Source: Glaciimonas sp.
GTDB taxonomy: Bacteria > Pseudomonadota > Gammaproteobacteria > Burkholderiales > Burkholderiaceae_D
Length of the DNA: 56,889 nt
Assembly: GCA_012927625.1 (NCBI GenBank)
Contig: JABBOV010000016.1
Coordinates: forward strand, 1 to 56,889
Direction: 5' to 3'
Positions 34,993 through 43,607 of the stretch are shown here, one piece after another. The position numbers and the translations under genes are program-made. Position 1 is the first letter of the stretch. The number at the start of each line of letters is the position of its first letter. The notes under the pieces were generated by a model. It was not told the DNA's origin. It did not search any database and worked only from the letters and a program-made list of their open reading frames with translations.

Positions 34993-36777
34993 ATGTTGCG
35001 TTTGTTCTGGTCGTTTGTGATGTTCACCTTGCTGTGGGCACTGCCGGCGCATGCCCAGCAAGATTTTTTGCCGGTGGAGCAGGCTTTTCGCTTTACCGTC
35101 AGCCAGGATGGCGGCGGTCAGGTGCGCCTGAACTGGAAAATCAGCGATGGTTACTACCTTTATCGCAAGCAGATGAAGGTCGAAGGCGAACCGGCCGGCA
35201 GTGTGCAACAGATCACGATGCCGACCGGAATCACCAAGACCGATGATTTCTTCGGCGCAACCGAGGTCTATCACGACAATGTAGAGGTTCTGGTCGCGGC
35301 GCCGGATGCCGCGTCGCTGAATGTCAGTTGGCAGGGCTGCGCCGAGGCGGGAATATGCTACCCACCGCAAACCCTGCGCGTGAATCTGGCGGATGTCGCC
35401 GCAACACCGGGGACTGCATCGGCTGCATCTGCGGCAGATGCGAAACCTGCTATCAGCGCTGCGCTCGGCGCAGACCAGGACTTGGCCGAGCGCCTGTCGC
35501 GCATCAACCTGGGCTGGATGCTGGTGGTGTTCTTCGGCCTCGGATTGCTGATGACTTTCACCCCCTGCGTGCTGCCGATGTTGCCGATTCTCTCCAGCCT
35601 GATCGCGGGCAGCGGAGCCAGCCCCCGGCGCGGATTTATTCTCTCGCTGGCCTTCGTGCTGCCGATGGCGCTGACCTATGCCGGAGTAGGCGCTGCGGCG
35701 GCGCTGGCCGGGGCTAATCTGCAGGCGATGCTGCAAAACCCCTGGGCACTCGGTAGTTTCGGCCTGATATTCGTGGCGCTGGCACTGGCCATGTTCGGAT
35801 TTTACGAATTGCAACTGCCGGCTGCGCTGCGCAACCGCCTGAACGACGCCAGCCAAGATCAGCGCGGCGGCACATTGGGCGGGGCCGCCGCAATGGGTGT
35901 TCTATCAGCGCTGCTAGTCGGCCCCTGCATGACTGCACCACTGGCCGGTGCGCTGCTGTATATCGGCAATAGCGGCGATGTGCTGACCGGCGGTTTGGCG
36001 CTATTTTCCATGGGGCTGGGCATGGGAGTGCCGCTGTTGCTGGTAGGAACACTCGGTGCACGCCTGTTGCCGCGTCCCGGCGACTGGATGAACCGGGTCA
36101 AGGTATTGTTCGGTTTTATTCTGCTCGGCACCGCTATTGTGTTTGTAGCGCGGGTATTGCCTGCGGCGCTGATATTGGGGCTGTGGGGAGCCTTGCTGAT
36201 AGCGATCGCACTCAGTCTGCGGGCGCTGGTTCAGAAGCTCGGCAGCGAACGCGGCCGTTTGTTGTCGCACTATCTGGCGCTGCTGCTTGGGCTGTGGGGT
36301 GGAGCAATGGTGATTGGCGCTGCCGCTGGCGCCAAAGACCCGCTGCAGCCGCTGGCATTCGTGACGGCAAGCACTGCGCCCGCGCAGAGCGCAGTTGCGA
36401 ATGATTTCATGACCCGCTTCGCGCCGGTCAAGACACAGCAAGCTCTCGCAGCCCGTGTCGCCGAAGCCGGGCAGCGCGGCCAGTGGACACTGGTGGATTT
36501 CTACGCCGACTGGTGCGTGTCATGCAAAGTGATTGAGCATGAAGTGTTTGCCGACCCGCGCGTGCAACAGGCGCTGGCCGACGTGCAATTATTGCGTCCG
36601 AATGTCACCGCGAATAATGCGGATGACCAGGCGCTGATGCGCACCCGCCGAATTCTGGGGCCGCCAACCCTGCTGCTGATCGGGCCGGATGGCAAGGAAC
36701 GCCGTGCCGAGCGCATCATCGGTGAACTCAGTGCGAACGAATTCCTGGTTCGTCTGGCACAAGCAAGGAAAGGTTAA
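34993..36777 (+). CDS. dsbD: Thiol:disulfide interchange protein DsbD
   Basis: DsbD carries electrons from cytoplasmic thioredoxin across the inner membrane to periplasmic thiol proteins. The 594-residue protein has a signal peptide (cleavage after PAHA, residue ~21) and an N-terminal domain with the reactive pair Cys116/Cys122 (GCAEAGICYPP). A membrane domain carries one cysteine in FTPCVLPMLP and one in VGPCMTAPL, and a C-terminal thioredoxin domain has ADWCVSCK. The ATG at 34993 has GGAG at the right distance. It leads a three-gene operon with the next two genes. Confidence 0.95.
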   Translation: MLRLFWSFVMFTLLWALPAHAQQDFLPVEQAFRFTVSQDGGGQVRLNWKISDGYYLYRKQMKVEGEPAGSVQQITMPTGITKTDDFFGATEVYHDNVEVLVAAPDAASLNVSWQGCAEAGICYPPQTLRVNLADVAATPGTASAASAADAKPAISAALGADQDLAERLSRINLGWMLVVFFGLGLLMTFTPCVLPMLPILSSLIAGSGASPRRGFILSLAFVLPMALTYAGVGAAAALAGANLQAMLQNPWALGSFGLIFVALALAMFGFYELQLPAALRNRLNDASQDQRGGTLGGAAAMGVLSALLVGPCMTAPLAGALLYIGNSGDVLTGGLALFSMGLGMGVPLLLVGTLGARLLPRPGDWMNRVKVLFGFILLGTAIVFVARVLPAALILGLWGALLIAIALSLRALVQKLGSERGRLLSHYLALLLGLWGGAMVIGAAAGAKDPLQPLAFVTASTAPAQSAVANDFMTRFAPVKTQQALAARVAEAGQRGQWTLVDFYADWCVSCKVIEHEVFADPRVQQALADVQLLRPNVTANNADDQALMRTRRILGPPTLLLIGPDGKERRAERIIGELSANEFLVRLAQARKG

Positions 36778-36779
36778 AC

Positions 36780-37586
36780 ATGATGTCAGTGAATATAGGG
36801 CCTTTCGCATTGCCCTCCAGTTTGTTGTTGTTGCTGGCAGCACTGCTGGTTGCAGCGGGAGCAGGCCGACTGGTCGGGCGCAGTCGAAAAATAAGCATCG
36901 GTAATACCTTGAGCGACATGCTGATCGCCGCGGTGCTAGTGGCGCGCGTGGTATTCGTTGCCACCTGGTTTGACGCTTACCGCAGTGCGCCCTGGTCCAT
37001 GCTCGATATCCGGGATGGCGGTTTCAGCGCTTGGGCCGGGACAACGGCGGCGCTGCTGGTGGCGCTATGGCGCGGCTGGCGTCAGCCGGCGCTACGCAAA
37101 CCGCTGCTCCTGGGGCTGGCGGCAGGGGCGCTGGTCTGGGGTGCGCTGTTCGGTGCGCTGCGCCTGATGGAAAAGCCGATGCTGCCCAAGATATCGTTGA
37201 CGACCTTAGCCGGCGCACCGGCGGACTTGGCTGCGTTGGCTGCCGGAAAACCCATGGTCGTCAACTTGTGGGCTAGCTGGTGCCCACCGTGCCGGCGCGA
37301 AATGCCGGTGCTGGCCGCTGCGCAAAAATCGGAAACCGAGGTGCGCTTTATCTTTGTCAATCAAGGCGAGGATGCCCCAACGGTACAGCACTACTTCAAC
37401 ATTACGCAACTCGATCTGGCCAACGTACTGCTTGACCCCGGCAGCCGCTTTGGGCATGAAGTCGGCTCCGGCGCATTGCCAACGACCTTATTCTATGACG
37501 CCGGCGGCCGGCTGGTGGACATCCATCTGGGGCCACTATCGGCAGCCTCATTGGCAAGCAAATTAAAGCAATTGCACACGCGCTAA
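36780..37586 (+). CDS. Membrane-anchored TlpA/DsbE-like thioredoxin with polytopic N-terminus
   Basis: The 268-residue protein has an N-terminal membrane part of about four segments (residues ~10-130), resembling the small membrane domains seen in DsbE/TlpA-type fusions. A periplasmic thioredoxin fold with WASWCPPCRREMP (near 165-180) and the cis-proline region GALPTTLF follows. The dithiol would be reduced by DsbD, two bases upstream. The substrate is unknown: DsbG recycling, cytochrome c maturation or copper-protein assembly are possible. Either of two adjacent ATGs (36780, 36783) may be used. Confidence 0.85.
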   Translation: MMSVNIGPFALPSSLLLLLAALLVAAGAGRLVGRSRKISIGNTLSDMLIAAVLVARVVFVATWFDAYRSAPWSMLDIRDGGFSAWAGTTAALLVALWRGWRQPALRKPLLLGLAAGALVWGALFGALRLMEKPMLPKISLTTLAGAPADLAALAAGKPMVVNLWASWCPPCRREMPVLAAAQKSETEVRFIFVNQGEDAPTVQHYFNITQLDLANVLLDPGSRFGHEVGSGALPTTLFYDAGGRLVDIHLGPLSAASLASKLKQLHTR

Positions 37587-37615
37587 CCCTCAAATCAAAT
37601 AAGGAGTGAATCACC

Positions 37616-38386
37616 ATGATTAAAAAACTATTCCTGCTGCTTGCCGTTTTGCCTACCGTGCTCGGCATCATGACCACAGACGCGCTGGCGAAAGACTGGC
37701 CGGCACCGATCAAGGCGCTCGAAGCCAAGGGCGTTGAAGTAATCGGGACGTTTGATGTGCCCGGAGGGCTGACCGGCTATGCCGGCATGATCGAGCAACA
37801 GCCGCTGGCCATCTACCTGACCGCTGATGGAAAACAAGCAATCGTCGGCTCGATGATCGACGCCAAAGGGACAAACCTGAGCCAGGAACCGTTGGACCGG
37901 CTAGTTATCAAACCGATGACTGGAAAAATCTGGAAACAGCTTGAAAACAGCAGCTGGATTGCCGACGGCGGCAAGAATGCACCACGCGTCATCTACACCT
38001 TTACCGACCCGAACTGCCCCTACTGCAATAAGTTCTGGAATGATGCCCGCCCCTGGGTCAAGGCCGGCAAGGTGCAGTTACGCCACGTCATGGTTGCCAT
38101 TCTGACTGACACCAGCGCCGGTAAAGCGGCGGCTCTGCTCTCGGCCAAAGATCCCCAGACCGCCCTGACGCAGCACGAACAACAGCATGCCAAGGGTGGT
38201 GTCAAACCCCTGAGCCAAGTGCCGGAAAAAAACCGTACACAGCTCGACGCCAACCAGAAATTAATGCAGCAACTTGGCTCTTCGGCCACCCCCACCATTT
38301 TTTACAAGGATGCCAGCGGCAATCTGCAAAAGATGCAAGGTGCGCCCTCGGCAGAGATGCTGGCCAAGATGATGGGGCCGCGCTAA
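37616..38386 (+). CDS. dsbG: Periplasmic thiol:disulfide protein DsbG
   Basis: DsbG reduces or isomerises oxidised cysteines of periplasmic proteins, notably single cysteines in the sulfenic form. The 256-residue protein has a signal peptide (cleavage near TDALAK, residue ~25), an N-terminal dimerisation region and a thioredoxin domain with CPYC (DPNCPYCNKFW) and the cis-Pro motif TPTIFY. It is third in the dsbD operon, which supplies its reductant. DsbC is the alternative, but the length and the GYAGMIEQQPLAIY segment fit DsbG. Confidence 0.9.
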   Translation: MIKKLFLLLAVLPTVLGIMTTDALAKDWPAPIKALEAKGVEVIGTFDVPGGLTGYAGMIEQQPLAIYLTADGKQAIVGSMIDAKGTNLSQEPLDRLVIKPMTGKIWKQLENSSWIADGGKNAPRVIYTFTDPNCPYCNKFWNDARPWVKAGKVQLRHVMVAILTDTSAGKAAALLSAKDPQTALTQHEQQHAKGGVKPLSQVPEKNRTQLDANQKLMQQLGSSATPTIFYKDASGNLQKMQGAPSAEMLAKMMGPR

Positions 38387-38416
38387 GCCAACTGGGCGAT
38401 GTACATTGCCGTGCCA

Positions 38417-38470
38417 GTAGCGCAGGCCTCCGTGCCTGCATCGGGCCGCAGGCACGGAGGCCTGCGCTAC
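38417..38470. repeat. GC-rich inverted repeat, copy 1
   Basis: Perfect 23-bp arms (38417-38439 and 38448-38470) carry GCAGGCCTCCGTGCCTGC and its complement around an 8-nt loop. It lies just after dsbG, convergent with the ttrR-like gene. It could fold into a very stable hairpin and act as a bidirectional 3' end, but no T tract follows. A second copy is at 44517-44575. Confidence 0.85.
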
Positions 38471-38492
38471 TACATATTATTACTTTAATAAA

Positions 38493-38560
38493 ACAGGGAG
38501 TACCACTATTTTCACGGCACTTACCGCATATTTTAATTGTGCATATAAAATATACTCATC
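38493..38560 (+). repeat. Dispersed AT-rich repeat, copy B
   Basis: This copy opens CAGGGAGTACCAC, has the core TTACCGCATATTTTAATTG and ends ATAAAATATACTC. It lies between the convergent dsbG and ttrR-like genes, 22 bp after the GC-rich inverted repeat. Confidence 0.75.
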
Positions 38561-38588
38561 AAATATTAAATTCTAGAAACAGCAGTCC

Positions 38589-39218
38589 CTAATGTGCGCC
38601 AGAAATCTCTATTCCCGCATTCATCAACAACTGGGCGATTTCCGCTGCTGAATGCAGGCCCAGCTTTTCCATTGCGTTGTGGCGATGTACCTGGACCGTC
38701 TTGTCGCTGATTGCCAACTCGCGTGCGATGATTTTATTCGGCTTGCCGGCGGCCATCAACTCGACCACATCGCGCTCGCGCACGGTCAGGATGGCTAGCG
38801 CAGTTTGCGCGCTGCGGGTTTGGGTATTGACGCGGCTGTCCTCGATGCTGCGTTGCACTGCCCGCGTTACAGCATCAAGCAATACCTGATCCTTGCACGG
38901 CTTTTCCAGAAAATCGCAAGCGCCGGTTTTCATCGCCTGCACCGCCATCGCCAAATCGCCGTGACCGCTCAAAAAAATAATCGGCAAATGGTTGCCTTGA
39001 TCCTTCAGCGTTTGTTGCAATCCCAATCCGCTCATCAGCGGCATGCGCACGTCGAGCACCAGGCAACCCGGCACATGCCCCTCGTAATGCTTGAGAAAAT
39101 CATGCGCCGAATCGAAAGTCTGCACCGTCCAGCCGGCCGAATCGAACAGATAAGCCAACGAACGGCGCATTGCCGCATCGTCGTCAACTACAAACAACAC
39201 TGCATCGCGTTCATTCAT
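38589..39218 (-). CDS. ttrR: Response regulator of the FixJ/LuxR type, TtrR-like
   Basis: This is a 209-residue response regulator: receiver domain with VDDD, phospho-acceptor Asp56 (CLVLDVRMPLMSG) and the SGHGD and EKPCKDQVL regions, then a LuxR-type helix-turn-helix (LTVRERDVVELMAAGKPNKIIARELAISDKTV as two abutting segments). FixJ-type regulators with such a partner kinase include TtrR, which activates ttrBCA in response to tetrathionate. It overlaps the kinase stop codon (ATGA). The target is most likely the operon at 25830-30881. Confidence 0.8.
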   Translation of the reverse strand: MNERDAVLFVVDDDAAMRRSLAYLFDSAGWTVQTFDSAHDFLKHYEGHVPGCLVLDVRMPLMSGLGLQQTLKDQGNHLPIIFLSGHGDLAMAVQAMKTGACDFLEKPCKDQVLLDAVTRAVQRSIEDSRVNTQTRSAQTALAILTVRERDVVELMAAGKPNKIIARELAISDKTVQVHRHNAMEKLGLHSAAEIAQLLMNAGIEISGAH

Positions 39219-41029
39219 ATGGCTCCCGATGGTTTTTCTTGAGGCAGGCTGAACCCTACCGACAATCCTGCGCCATCGACATTGGCCTCTGCCGACAGCA
39301 TGCCCCCGAGCGATTCAATAATGCCTTTGCTCAACGACAAGCCCAAACCCAGACCTTCGGGTTTAGTGGTGAAGAAAGGTTCGAACAATCGCGCGAATTG
39401 TTCCGGCGCAAGGCCGCAGCCGCAATCGCGCACGGTGATCCAATAGCTGCTGGCGTCCGTGCGGAACTGGACTTCGATCGCAGCATCCGCATGGCCGGCG
39501 CTGTGCTGTGCATCCAGTGCGTTTTTCAGCAGATTAAGCATGACCTGCTGAATTTGCAAGGGATCGGCCATTACTCTGGCCGGCCCCAGCGCTGCGCCGG
39601 GCTGCCAGAGTACGCCCGCATCAGGATGGGCGCCGGCGAACAAAGCGATGGCTTCGCCCAGAACCGCCAGCAGATCGACCGACTTCTGTTCCGACGTTTT
39701 TTTCTGCGCGAAAGCACGGATGTTGCGAATGATGCTTGCTGCCCGCTCGCTTTGGGTGACGATTTCGCTGGTGCCGTCCAGCAAGGGCGCTGGCTCCAAT
39801 CGACCTGCCGCAATACGCCGCGCCATGCCGCGCGCGAAATTGGCAATCGCCGCCAGCGGCTGATTTAACTCATGTGCAATCGCGCTGGCCATTTCGCCCA
39901 GGATCGCCAGTCGGGCGGTATGGTCCAGCGTGGCTTGATGCAGGCGCGCCTGTTCTGCCATCCGCCGCTGCTGTTCCTGCGCGTGGCGCAGGTCGCGGGT
40001 ACGCTGACTCACCAAGTATTCAACCCGCACGGTATGCACTGCCCACACTACCAGTACCGCCAGAATCAGCAGCAGCCAACCCCAATACAGCCGCAGCAAG
40101 CCCTCAAAAGTCCATTGACGCAAATACGTGTAAGGCCCGACTTTGAGCTCACGGAACAGCTCGTCGACCACCTGATAATCGGCGGGCACCGCCCAACTAT
40201 AGCCATCCGCAGTAGCAGGCATACGCAGCAAAGCGATCGTCACTTGTTTGGACAATTGCGCCGAAGTATGGCGCAAGGCGGCAATCGGCCAGTCGGGATA
40301 CAAGCGGGACGATGTTTGGCACTGAAAGCCCGGGACGGCGATTGGCGCCAGCACCCGCAACGCGCCGGCTTCAACCTCACCGCGCGCTACCATCTGCTCC
40401 AGCATGCAGGTGCGGACAATGGCGGCGTCAGCCCGGCCTGCAACTACTGCCTGCACCATGTTTTGCAGCGGGAACCCGGAAAATTCCAACTTGGCAAAAT
40501 CCTGCTCGGGGTCGACACCGATTTCCCGCAATTCGCGGGCAGCGAGCTGGTAACCGCCGAATGCATCCAGATTGACCGCCAACACATGCTTGCCGATCAA
40601 ATCCGCTAATTTCTGCAAGGGCGCCGCGTTGCGCACCACGATGGCCGACCCGATCGATTGCCTGGGCGACAGCGCCCAAGGCGACACGATAGTTGCGATG
40701 CGGCTGGCGCCATCGCTATGTTCGAGAGCGACATAATGGCCACTGTTGGTGATCACAAAATCAATGCTCCGATCATGCACCGCACGCGTCAGTCCGGCTT
40801 GGTTAAAATCCAGCAAAATGAAACGATAGCCCGGAATCGCCGCTGCCAGCCAATTCCTGACGTATGACCAATCGTCCTGTATCGCGTCGGCGCCTTTATA
40901 CGCCAGCACGCCGATGCGCACCGGGGTGGGATTGCTTGCGAAGATTTGGGATGCCGGCAGCAGCCATAGCAACAGTAGCGCGCCCATCACAGTAATGCCA
41001 AGCCGGTACAGCGGTCGCAGAAGGGACAT
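39215..41029 (-). CDS. ttrS: Sensor histidine kinase with PhnD-like periplasmic domain, TtrS-like
   Basis: The ~604-residue kinase has a signal/anchor segment, then a periplasmic binding-protein domain of the PhnD/TtrS type (residues ~35-285; NPTPVRIGVLAYKGADA start, with two cysteines in TCMLEQM and GFQCQTSSRLYPDWP). A membrane helix near residue 310-330, a coiled linker, HisKA (SAIAHELNQPLAAIANFARG) and HATPase (NLLKNALDAQ, LGLGLSLSKG) follow. The domain plan equals TtrS, the tetrathionate sensor. The ATG at 41027-41029 is preferred because it leaves a short n-region; the frame also starts at 41065. Neither has a clear ribosome binding site. Confidence 0.8.
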   Translation of the reverse strand: MSLLRPLYRLGITVMGALLLLWLLPASQIFASNPTPVRIGVLAYKGADAIQDDWSYVRNWLAAAIPGYRFILLDFNQAGLTRAVHDRSIDFVITNSGHYVALEHSDGASRIATIVSPWALSPRQSIGSAIVVRNAAPLQKLADLIGKHVLAVNLDAFGGYQLAARELREIGVDPEQDFAKLEFSGFPLQNMVQAVVAGRADAAIVRTCMLEQMVARGEVEAGALRVLAPIAVPGFQCQTSSRLYPDWPIAALRHTSAQLSKQVTIALLRMPATADGYSWAVPADYQVVDELFRELKVGPYTYLRQWTFEGLLRLYWGWLLLILAVLVVWAVHTVRVEYLVSQRTRDLRHAQEQQRRMAEQARLHQATLDHTARLAILGEMASAIAHELNQPLAAIANFARGMARRIAAGRLEPAPLLDGTSEIVTQSERAASIIRNIRAFAQKKTSEQKSVDLLAVLGEAIALFAGAHPDAGVLWQPGAALGPARVMADPLQIQQVMLNLLKNALDAQHSAGHADAAIEVQFRTDASSYWITVRDCGCGLAPEQFARLFEPFFTTKPEGLGLGLSLSKGIIESLGGMLSAEANVDGAGLSVGFSLPQEKPSGAI

Positions 41030-41109
41030 GTGTTTGGTCTTTGTTGCCGCCTGAATGGGTTGCATGGATGGCCCGATGCGCTATCGCAAATAAATTACTG
41101 CCACAACGA

Positions 41110-41139
41110 AAAAAAGGACCGTCAAAGACGATCCTTTTT
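41110..41139 (-). terminator. Rho-independent terminator of tRNA-Pro
   Basis: On the minus strand AAGGATCGTC pairs with GACGGTCCTT (one T-G pair) around TTT and is followed by a run of T, 9 bp after the tRNA 3' end. Confidence 0.85.
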
Positions 41140-41147
41140 CTTGAAAC

Positions 41148-41224
41148 TGGTCGGAGTACAAGGATTCGAACCTTGGACCCCCTGGTCCCAAACCAGGTGC
41201 GCTACCGGACTGCGCCACACTCCG
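41148..41224 (-). tRNA. tRNA-Pro (anticodon TGG)
   Basis: This 77-nt tRNA starts CGGAGTGTGGCGCAGTCCGG and has anticodon TGG in the loop TTTGGGA between CCTGG and CCAGG, a GGTTCGAATCC T arm and an encoded CCA. A promoter and an intrinsic terminator make it a monocistronic unit. Confidence 0.96.
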
Positions 41225-41234
41225 AAGAGCCAGA

Positions 41235-41264
41235 AGCATACTCTTTGGGGCGCACTGCGGTCAA
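41235..41264 (-). promoter_or_regulatory. Predicted promoter of tRNA-Pro
   Basis: On the minus strand TTGACC (41259-41264) and TATGCT (41235-41240) are 18 bp apart, placing the start a few bases before the mature tRNA. Confidence 0.7.
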
Positions 41265-41417
41265 GCTTTATCCTGAAATGGCCGAGGCAAATACGAATCA
41301 AAGCTGCCGCTTTGCGCTGGGCCAAATCAACGTCGCAATCTTCCTGCTGCCGGGCTATTTTTTGCACCGGAAAATGATACACTTTTTGGCATTTTCGAAC
41401 CCACCGCAACCTATCCT

Positions 41418-42776
41418 ATGAACATCGTCATCCTCGCTGCCGGCATGGGCAAACGCATGCAATCGGCACTGCCAAAAGTGCTGCACCCGCTGGCCGGCAA
41501 ACCGCTGTTGTCGCACGTGCTCGATACCGCCCGCCAGCTATCACCCTCAACCCTGTGTGTAATCTATGGCCACGGCGGCGAACAGGTGCCGAATCTATTG
41601 GCAGCAAGCGACGTCACTTTCGCCCGCCAGGAGCCGCAACTCGGCACCGGCCATGCGGTAGCGCAAGCCGCGCCGCATCTCGATGACGCGGTGCCGACGC
41701 TAGTGCTGTACGGCGACGTGCCGCTGACCGATTCGACGTCGCTGCAACGACTGATTGCCGCCGCCGGCAGCGACAAGCTGGCGATCCTGACCGTACATAT
41801 GAGCGACCCGACCGGCTACGGGCGCATTGTGCGTGAGCATGGCGCCATTACCCGCATCGTCGAGCAAAAAGACGCCACCGAGGCCGAGCGCGCAATTACC
41901 GAAGTCAATACCGGCATCCTGGTAGCGCCCACCGCGCAGCTCAAGCAATGGCTGGCGACGCTGTCGAACCACAATGCGCAAGGCGAGTATTACCTGACCG
42001 ACATCGTGGCCCGCGCAGTGGCCGACGGCGTGCCGGTAGCATCCGCACAGCCGGCGGCGGTATGGGAAACACTGGGCGTGAACAGCAAGGTACAACTGGC
42101 CGAACTGGAGCGCATCCACCAGCGCAACATCGCCAACCGATTGCTGGAACAAGGCGTAACGCTGCTCGACCCGGCCCGCTTCGATGTGCGCGGCCGCCTC
42201 ACTTGCGGGCGTGACGTCACGATCGACGTCGGCTGCATCTTCGAGGGCACAGTGGACTTGGCCGATGGCGTCACAGTCGGCGCTCATTGCGTAATCAAGG
42301 ATGCGGTTATTGCCAGCGGCGCGCAGATCAAGCCGTTCTGCCATATCGAAAATGCGACGGTCGGCGCCCAATCCATGATCGGCCCGTATGCCCGGCTGCG
42401 CCCCGGCACCACACTGGCGGAAGGCGTACACATCGGCAACTTCGTCGAAATCAAGAATAGCCAGATCGCCGCCGGCAGCAAGGCCAACCATTTGGCGTAT
42501 GTCGGCGACGCCACCATCGGTTCGCGCGTCAACATCGGTGCCGGCACCATCACTTGCAATTACGACGGCGCCAACAAGTTCCGCACCGTGATCGAAGACG
42601 ATGCCTTCATCGGCAGCGACAGTCAGTTGGTAGCACCCGTCACAGTCGGCCGCGGCGCAACGCTAGGGGCCGGCACCACGCTGACCAAGGATGCACCGGC
42701 CGGTGCGCTGACGATCTCGCGCAGCCGGCAAGTGACGCTGACAGGCTGGCTACGGCCAGCCAAACTGAAAAAATAA
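41418..42776 (+). CDS. glmU: Bifunctional N-acetylglucosamine-1-phosphate uridyltransferase/glucosamine-1-phosphate acetyltransferase
   Basis: GlmU acetylates glucosamine-1-phosphate and couples it to UTP, giving UDP-GlcNAc for peptidoglycan and LPS. The 452-residue protein has the nucleotidyltransferase signature [20 protein letters not shown] at the start. From about residue 250 it has the left-handed beta-helix hexapeptide repeats, with the acetyltransferase residues in [11 protein letters not shown] and [11 protein letters not shown]. The start at 41418 is the only one giving the complete signature. glmS, a common neighbour, is not in the window. Confidence 0.97.
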   Translation: MNIVILAAGMGKRMQSALPKVLHPLAGKPLLSHVLDTARQLSPSTLCVIYGHGGEQVPNLLAASDVTFARQEPQLGTGHAVAQAAPHLDDAVPTLVLYGDVPLTDSTSLQRLIAAAGSDKLAILTVHMSDPTGYGRIVREHGAITRIVEQKDATEAERAITEVNTGILVAPTAQLKQWLATLSNHNAQGEYYLTDIVARAVADGVPVASAQPAAVWETLGVNSKVQLAELERIHQRNIANRLLEQGVTLLDPARFDVRGRLTCGRDVTIDVGCIFEGTVDLADGVTVGAHCVIKDAVIASGAQIKPFCHIENATVGAQSMIGPYARLRPGTTLAEGVHIGNFVEIKNSQIAAGSKANHLAYVGDATIGSRVNIGAGTITCNYDGANKFRTVIEDDAFIGSDSQLVAPVTVGRGATLGAGTTLTKDAPAGALTISRSRQVTLTGWLRPAKLKK

Positions 42777-42792
42777 GCATAAGTATGCATAT

Positions 42793-42854
42793 GGCAGTAT
42801 GCCAAAAAACCATGCACTCTCCGCATTATTTTAATAATGCTTAAAATATACTGC
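42793..42854 (+). repeat. Dispersed AT-rich repeat, copy E
   Basis: This is the most regular copy. The ends GGCAGTAT and ATACTGCC are a perfect terminal inverted repeat, and the centre GCATTATT-TT-AATAATGC is a perfect inner hairpin. The segment GCACTCTCCGCAT and the TTAAAATATACT tail align with copies B and C. It lies after glmU, facing the end of the convergent gene at 42967. Confidence 0.75.
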
Positions 42855-42966
42855 CACTATTTTAAGAAAAATTAAAGCAGGATTTGTTGCATGCCACCAA
42901 AACCGTCCTGGAGTGGCGCTACGGCGCTGTGGTGCGCCGCAACGGTATCGCGCACACAGTTGCTGG

Positions 42967-43476
42967 CTAACGGGGGCGGACTTCAGCGAATTCTTCGATG
43001 CTGCCCAGCTTGACGGTAATCGGATTCAGGGTGATGGTCGGCTGCATCGGACGCCAGGCGAATTGCCATGCTTGCTGCGTCGCCTGCGCGGCTGGCCGGG
43101 TGAAAATCGCGCCCAGCGGGCTGCGTTTGCCGTAACTAATGGCGCCGTCGATGCCGGCCCAGTTTGGCAGTGCGCGCTGGACTGCGCGGTGCAGGCGCTC
43201 GCCGAATTTTTCCGTGTGATGTATTACCAGGCAAGCATCGCTGTCGGGGAAGGTCTTGAACAGATTTTCATTCCAGGCTTGTTCAAAGCTGACGATCAGG
43301 AAATTCGGCGCCATGGCGGAATTAAGCCGGATGCCCGACGGTTGCAGCGGCGCGCCAGGGTTCTGATCGGTGGCCGGTTGCAGGCGGAATTCGCCCAAGG
43401 TCAGGCAGCGTTCCAGCACCGCGTTTGGTGCATACAGGTAAAGCGTGGCGGGACGTGGGTAATCTTTGCTTGGCAT
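42967..43476 (-). CDS. Conserved-looking hypothetical protein
   Basis: I do not recognise this family. The 169-residue protein (from MPSKDYPRPATLYLYAP) has no signal peptide or membrane segment and no obvious catalytic motif. It is rich in Ala, Pro and aromatic residues, with one histidine pair (LVIHHTEKFGERLH). The ATG at 43474-43476 is preferred; the open frame extends 57 bases further with no ribosome binding site, and the one here (AAGA) is also weak. Codon use is like the neighbours, and the opposite-strand frame of similar length reads as low-complexity shadow. It lies between glmU (convergent) and the NYN-domain gene on the same strand. Confidence 0.65.
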   Translation of the reverse strand: MPSKDYPRPATLYLYAPNAVLERCLTLGEFRLQPATDQNPGAPLQPSGIRLNSAMAPNFLIVSFEQAWNENLFKTFPDSDACLVIHHTEKFGERLHRAVQRALPNWAGIDGAISYGKRSPLGAIFTRPAAQATQQAWQFAWRPMQPTITLNPITVKLGSIEEFAEVRPR

Positions 43477-43607
43477 GTGTGGATCTTGAAAAAATGAAAA
43501 AGTGCAGGTAAAAATAGGACTGGCATCACGCACGCCACAGCTGTGGTGAACCGGGATTGGCAGCTCGGGTGCGCGATAGCGTAACCCGACGATACTCGAC
43601 CCTGACC

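Noticed and set aside
42891-43013. Small plus-strand frame after glmU with a weak GCAGGA before ATG
   Set aside because: No similarity I can see, low-complexity translation, and it runs into the opposite-strand gene at 42967.
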